DNA from: JBMNQH01 sp050944035
Lineage (GTDB): Bacteria; Bacillota; Clostridia; Oscillospirales; Oscillospiraceae
Direction: 5' to 3'
DNA length: 64,000 nt
Assembly: GCA_050944035.1 (NCBI GenBank)
Contig: JBMNQH010000005.1
Location: forward strand, 1-64,000
Below are positions 60,476 to 64,000 of this stretch, in pieces (the first letter of the stretch is position 1; every line of letters starts with the position of its first letter). A program made the translations under genes and the position numbers. The notes beneath the pieces were generated by a model that saw nothing but the letters and a program-made list of their open reading frames with translations, ran no database searches and had not been told where the DNA came from.

Positions 60476-61306
60476 TCAGGCAGTGGCGGAGATTTCTACC
60501 CAGGAGATTTCTGCATCGGCCATCGTCTGATACCCATCCAGAACCTGTTGGAATTCTTCTTCTGTGATTTCATTAACGCCTTCTGTATCATGATAGTAGT
60601 GAAGGGTTGCATCATCAACATTGCCGTGTATGGAGATGCTTTCGATCAGTTCAGGCAAGCATCCTTCAGAAGAAATCCGATAGAAATCGTATCCGCTTTC
60701 AAATGCACTGTCGCTCCAGGTAACCATCAGTGTACCGTCAGACAGAATGCGGAGACTGGTTCGGTATCCAAATTGCATTTCGGGGAACAAATGTGCCGGT
60801 TGACCGTTTTGGGCGCAGAAGATATCATAATTTGTTACGATTCCACTGCTGTCAGCCCCGCCGATGATTAGTTCGGGACTGCCGTTCTGGTCGATATCTG
60901 CAAGTGCATAATAAACGAAAAACTGTTCATAGTTGCGGGAAGCAGAAAGCAGCTCGAAATTGACATCGGTGCCAATGGTATCCCATTCATCGGAATTGCC
61001 GTTTAAAATATCCTGATAAAATTGATTGTCTACTGCGGCCTGATACTGCGATAAAATAGGGGCATAAATGCTGTCCCAATCATTGGATGCCGGAGCAGAC
61101 TCAGTTAAATTAAGATCTTGTTGTGCTTCGTCGGAATCAGCCATATCATTTTCTTTTTTTGTGTCCTGTTGTGAATCAGCAGAAACAGTTTTATTAGATT
61201 GTTTTGTTTCGTCTTTATCGGATTTCGAATTTTGGCGATTTCCACAACCGCTGGTTATTCCTAAGATAAGAATGGCTGTCAACAGCAATGCAAGCAATCG
61301 TCTCAT
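60476..61306 (-). CDS. Lipoprotein with Asp-rich repeat-like motif
   Basis: The 276-residue protein has lipobox GITSGCG, a low-complexity Lys/Ser/Asp linker (about 25-75), and a domain with YALADIDQNGSPELIIGGAD, a calcium-binding-like loop known from surface proteins. Function unknown. AGGAGGG precedes ATG 61306. Confidence 0.75.
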   Translation of the reverse strand: MRRLLALLLTAILILGITSGCGNRQNSKSDKDETKQSNKTVSADSQQDTKKENDMADSDEAQQDLNLTESAPASNDWDSIYAPILSQYQAAVDNQFYQDILNGNSDEWDTIGTDVNFELLSASRNYEQFFVYYALADIDQNGSPELIIGGADSSGIVTNYDIFCAQNGQPAHLFPEMQFGYRTSLRILSDGTLMVTWSDSAFESGYDFYRISSEGCLPELIESISIHGNVDDATLHYYHDTEGVNEITEEEFQQVLDGYQTMADAEISWVEISATA

Positions 61307-61383
61307 AGTAAACCCTCCTGTTTTTTCTTCATCATAGCATAAAATCACAGTCTGGACAATTGTAAAATTAAAATATAAAGAAT

Positions 61384-61416
61384 AAAAGAAGCATCCAAAG
61401 AACGGATGCTTCTTTT
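61384..61416. terminator. Terminator, usable in both directions
   Basis: Perfect arms AAAAGAAGCATCC and GGATGCTTCTTTT. It lies after the XRE gene on the minus strand. Confidence 0.75.
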
Positions 61417-61434
61417 ATCAGATGAAAAATGGCT

Positions 61435-62112
61435 TCAGGCGCTCCACCAACCGATGCAAAGACCACTAAAAAACGGTGCCACAGGGTAAGAGAAAAAGCA
61501 GAACCATGTGATTCGCGACGGAATCCACTGATAGAACAGAAAATTGACCGTTTCTGCTAGCGGTTGATACAAAGTTGCTGCGATATAAAGAACTTGTATG
61601 GCCAGTAGGGCCAGACCCGAAATCAGGAGTAGATAACGGATATGGTGGTTGCAAACGTGAATGTCTGCCAACAGAGAAACGAAGGATGGAAACAGCGCTG
61701 CGACACAAAATCCCAGCAGACAGGCAGTCAAGAGATGTGCACGGAGAAGGGGAAAAGCAATAAGTGTTTGAGCCATCGTTTCCTTCAATTTCGGAATCCA
61801 TGTCAGACGCAGCACAAAGCAAAGCAGAGAAACCAGGCCGAACAACACACAGGCGATTACGTGCTTACGCTGAAAGCGGGGGTAAACCGAAACTTCTGTG
61901 TTGCCGCAGTGACCAGGTCCGTAAATCAATTCCAAAAACTCGGCGTCTACTGCGGCGGCAACGGTTTGCAAGGTTTCGAGATCCGGTTCTGTCTTGCCGG
62001 TCTCCCAATTGGAGACAGCCTGTCGAGTGACGTGCAGTTGATCGGCAAGTGTCTCCTGTGTCAACCCCTTTTTCTTGCGCAGTGCTTGGATATTTTTCCC
62101 GACTGTTGACAT
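61435..62112 (-). CDS. XRE-family regulator with membrane domain
   Basis: The 225-residue protein has a Cro/C1 HTH (GLTQETLADQLHVTRQAVSNW) and four hydrophobic helices after residue 85. It is a smaller relative of the protein at 8749. Such proteins respond to envelope signals in Clostridia, but none is shown here. Confidence 0.8.
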   Translation of the reverse strand: MSTVGKNIQALRKKKGLTQETLADQLHVTRQAVSNWETGKTEPDLETLQTVAAAVDAEFLELIYGPGHCGNTEVSVYPRFQRKHVIACVLFGLVSLLCFVLRLTWIPKLKETMAQTLIAFPLLRAHLLTACLLGFCVAALFPSFVSLLADIHVCNHHIRYLLLISGLALLAIQVLYIAATLYQPLAETVNFLFYQWIPSRITWFCFFSYPVAPFFSGLCIGWWSA

Positions 62113-62217
62113 GGAATCACCTCATTTCTGCTTACAAGATACCATATAGGGTAGAGATTGTCACGCAACAGTTTGTTGCAGACGGAGTTTTATAGGAACT
62201 TTGCTGTTTTCAATGAA

Positions 62218-62249
62218 AAAACCGTCCAGAGAGCTCCCTGGACGGTTTT
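62218..62249 (-). terminator. Terminator of the rplM-rpsI operon
   Basis: Arms AAACCGTCCAG and CTGGACGGTTT with TTTTT on the minus strand. Confidence 0.85.
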
Positions 62250-62277
62250 GCAGATTTTGTAATTGTTGTCGAGAAAC

Positions 62278-62682
62278 TTATCTCTTGGAGAACTGCGGTG
62301 CGCGACGGGCGGCTTTGAGGCCGTACTTCTTACGCTCTTTCATTCTGGGGTCACGGGTGAGGAAGCCGGCAGCCTTCAGTGCGGGACGATAGCTTTCGTC
62401 GACCTGCAACAGGGCGCGTGCGATGCCGTGACGGATTGCACCAGCCTGACCGGTCACGCCGCCGCCGGAAACGGTAGCTACGATGTCAACCTTGTCAATG
62501 GTGCCGGTGGTGTTCAGGGGCTGACGAACGATGAGTTTCAGGGTATCGAGACCGAAATAATCATCGATGTCTCGACCGTTGATGGTGATTTTACCGGTTC
62601 CGCCGGGGAAGAGGTGGACTCTAGCTGCAGAGGACTTTCTTCTGCCGGTGCCATACATGTAGGGCTTTTTGCTCTGATACAT
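62278..62682 (-). CDS. rpsI: 30S ribosomal protein S9
   Basis: The 134-residue protein has the S9 core YGTGRRKSSAARVHLFPG and ends KAARRAPQFSKR, the tail that reaches the P site. It follows rplM by 17 bases, the usual order. Confidence 0.97.
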   Translation of the reverse strand: MYQSKKPYMYGTGRRKSSAARVHLFPGGTGKITINGRDIDDYFGLDTLKLIVRQPLNTTGTIDKVDIVATVSGGGVTGQAGAIRHGIARALLQVDESYRPALKAAGFLTRDPRMKERKKYGLKAARRAPQFSKR

Positions 62683-62699
62683 TCTCTCTTACCTCCTGT

Positions 62700-63128
62700 T
62701 TAGCGATCCCAGATCTCGGGCTTCTGTGCCTGATGGCAATGCTCTGCGCCGCGGAAAACCTTCAGACGGCGAAGCTGCCACTTTGCGATGGCATTCTTCT
62801 GCAGCATGCCGCGAACAGCGAGACGCATCGCGAGTTCAGGCTTTTCCTGCATAAGACGCTTATACTGTACTTCCTTCAGACCGCCAGCATAACCAGAATG
62901 AGTACGATAGTACTTCTGCTCCAGCTTTTTGCCGGTAAGAACAGCCTGTTCAGCGTTGATGATGACAACGTAATCACCGCAGTCAACATGAGGGGTATAA
63001 TCGGTCTTAAGCTTGCCGCGGAGAAGATCAGCAGCAAGAGCAGCAGTTTTGCCCATGGGCTTGCCAGCTGCATCCAGGACGTACCACTTGCGGACGACGG
63101 TGTCCTTGGTTACCATAGTAGTGGACAT
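62700..63128 (-). CDS. rplM: 50S ribosomal protein L13
   Basis: The 142-residue protein contains KWYVLDAAGKPMGKTAALAA and VRGMLQKNAIAKWQLRRLKV, matching L13. GGAGG precedes the ATG. It has a good promoter and a leader that may control it. Confidence 0.97.
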   Translation of the reverse strand: MSTTMVTKDTVVRKWYVLDAAGKPMGKTAALAADLLRGKLKTDYTPHVDCGDYVVIINAEQAVLTGKKLEQKYYRTHSGYAGGLKEVQYKRLMQEKPELAMRLAVRGMLQKNAIAKWQLRRLKVFRGAEHCHQAQKPEIWDR

Positions 63129-63237
63129 GGTTTTCTGCCTCCATATAAAAATAAGAATTAAAAATTTGACAATTTACAATAACGTCATGATGAAAGTGCA
63201 GGTAAAAACGGGGCTTGGACAACACTTGACGCCTAAC
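63129..63237 (-). promoter_or_regulatory. Possible L13-leader type regulatory RNA
   Basis: The roughly 105-base leader can fold so that CGTCAAGTG near its 5' end pairs with CACTT...GACG about 35 bases later. L13-dependent leaders are known in Firmicutes; the match to that family is not verified. Confidence 0.35.
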
Positions 63238-63238
63238 T

Positions 63239-63267
63239 TTTATAACACACTCCAAAACCGGTGTCAA
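63239..63267 (-). promoter_or_regulatory. Promoter of rplM-rpsI
   Basis: TTGACA (63267-63262) and TATAAA (63244-63239) with an exact 17-base spacer. Between here and 63471 there is no gene other than a terminator. Confidence 0.8.
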
Positions 63268-63426
63268 TAGGTATTTTGGAAGTTTTTTAACTATCACTTC
63301 ACAATCTCCTGTTTTCTCTGTTTTTCTCTTAAATGCTCATGAATACTCGATTTCAATTTTAAAATTTTTAAAGACAAAATGACAGGGAATAAAGGCCTGT
63401 TTTTCCGTATAATCCAATATCAAAAG

Positions 63427-63451
63427 AAGGAGACGGCATCGCCGTCTCCTT
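63427..63451 (-). terminator. Terminator of the membrane protein gene
   Basis: Perfect arms AAGGAGACGGC and GCCGTCTCCTT with a T-rich tail on the minus strand. Confidence 0.65.
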
Positions 63452-63471
63452 GCGGTTTTTATTTTAATTTT

Positions 63472-63822
63472 TTACGAGGGATTACTGGACTTGCCAATGA
63501 GCATACAGACAATACCGGGGACAAGTATGAATGCAGCCTCCAGAAAGCCTGTGGTATGAAATGCAACATAAGGACTCAACATATTGGCCGCCGCGTAAAG
63601 CAGGATGACAATGCAGCAGATGCCCATCCCTTTCTGCCTTGCGAGGAAGAACGCATTGACTGACGCCAAAATGGGAAGCAGTATAAGATATAAGAAAGCG
63701 TAGCCCATTTCATCTCCAGAACACAGAAAGTAAAGTCCATAGATCAATACGATGATATAACAGATCACAAAAAGCAGGGAAGTCCACAGCCAGGCGCGGC
63801 CAACTTTTTCAGAATTGGTCAT
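63472..63822 (-). CDS. Four-helix membrane protein, unknown
   Basis: The 116-residue protein (MTNSEKVGRAWLWTSLLFVI) has four hydrophobic helices. No family was recognised. It follows the SLH-type partial gene on the same strand. Confidence 0.65.
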   Translation of the reverse strand: MTNSEKVGRAWLWTSLLFVICYIIVLIYGLYFLCSGDEMGYAFLYLILLPILASVNAFFLARQKGMGICCIVILLYAAANMLSPYVAFHTTGFLEAAFILVPGIVCMLIGKSSNPS

Positions 63823-63849
63823 AATATCACCTCACATGCTATAAAGGCA

Positions 63850-64000
63850 TCACATCAGCTTTGTAATAACACGATAAATAAATACGGCGTATTGCGCACG
63901 GGTACACGTTTCCTGAGGAGATAGTGTCGTGCTGGTAGTTCCGGCTAGGATGCCTTTGGAAACCGCCCATTTCATTGGAACAACCGCATAACTACTGATA
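63850..64000 (-). CDS. C-terminal end of an SLH-domain surface protein, cut by window edge
   Basis: The last 50 codons read VVPMKWAVSKGILAGTTSTT, then CTRAQYAVFIYRVITKLM, the last SLH repeat of a wall-anchored protein. The rest lies outside the window. The SLH motif resembles that of the proteins at 10196 and 31177. Confidence 0.75.
   Translation of the reverse strand, partial: ISSYAVVPMKWAVSKGILAGTTSTTLSPQETCTRAQYAVFIYRVITKLM

Overview
The window reads as a chromosome segment of a gut-type member of the Clostridia (Bacillota), most likely an Oscillospiraceae/Ruminococcaceae relative. This is an inference from several signs: strong AGGAGG-type ribosome sites, Gram-positive envelope genes (MurT/GatD, SLH-domain surface proteins, a SigV/RsiV pair, a SEDS/PBP pair), Clostridia-type mobile DNA (a Tn1549-like conjugative-element module, an IS200-type insertion sequence), and rplM-rpsI with Firmicutes-style promoters. 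No rRNA and no CRISPR array were seen. There is one tRNA, tRNA-Arg(CCG).

Layout. 1-7.9 kb is GC-richer and holds part of an integrative element: the start of a LuxR/MFS-like membrane protein, an excisionase-like HTH, a MOBP-type relaxase, MobC, small cargo genes, and ParB directly abutting the tail of a giant polyvalent protein. Most of the conjugation machinery is missing here, so it looks deleted or only mobilizable. 8-13.7 kb is a junction zone with an HNH-nuclease fragment, a membrane XRE regulator, a CotH/SLH surface protein, an IS200 element whose transposase has lost its HUH motif, and a DUF6125-like gene interrupted by an in-frame TGA. 13.8-20.5 kb holds a MarR-controlled heterodimeric ABC exporter, a small sulfite-reductase-like protein and a Cys-rich membrane protein. 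20.6-25.9 kb is visibly AT-richer. It looks like a lysozyme-response operon: SGNH hydrolase, DUF4358 lipoprotein, ECF sigma (SigV-like), RsiV-like anti-sigma, MBOAT acyltransferase and DHHW protein, with a possible self-recognised ECF promoter. 26-37.8 kb carries the AKR-ApbE-MurT-GatD operon, a transglutaminase/SLH surface protein, the tRNA, small genes, and a GntR/creatininase locus with a perfect 46-bp palindrome.

The most unusual region is 37.8-54.6 kb. It is one co-directional run of 13 genes behind a good sigma-A-type promoter: a GrpE-like protein (apparently frameshifted at a T7 run), an Hsp70 homologue, an unknown HTH-like protein, a pseudokinase, a PP2C phosphatase, a 962-residue kinase-vWA-kinase fusion, a membrane protein, a zinc-ribbon GTPase, a GAP1-like membrane protein, an FHA protein, a SEDS glycosyltransferase (RodA/FtsW), a penicillin-binding protein, and a coiled-coil/LRR protein. 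Parts of this are familiar: FHA-SEDS-PBP-PP2C-kinase resembles cell-wall clusters of Actinobacteria, and GTPase/GAP1 and kinase/PP2C/vWA triads occur in predicted NTP-dependent conflict or stress systems. The combination in a single operon suggests a phosphorylation- and chaperone-gated envelope machine. Its biological role is not known from the sequence.

54.9-64 kb is mostly ordinary: a 59-residue membrane peptide with a transglutaminase-like protein, a CPA2-type antiporter, an ABC-like ATPase, a MATE exporter, a Nudix hydrolase, a lipoprotein, an XRE regulator, rplM-rpsI with a structured leader, and the C-terminal end of another SLH protein.
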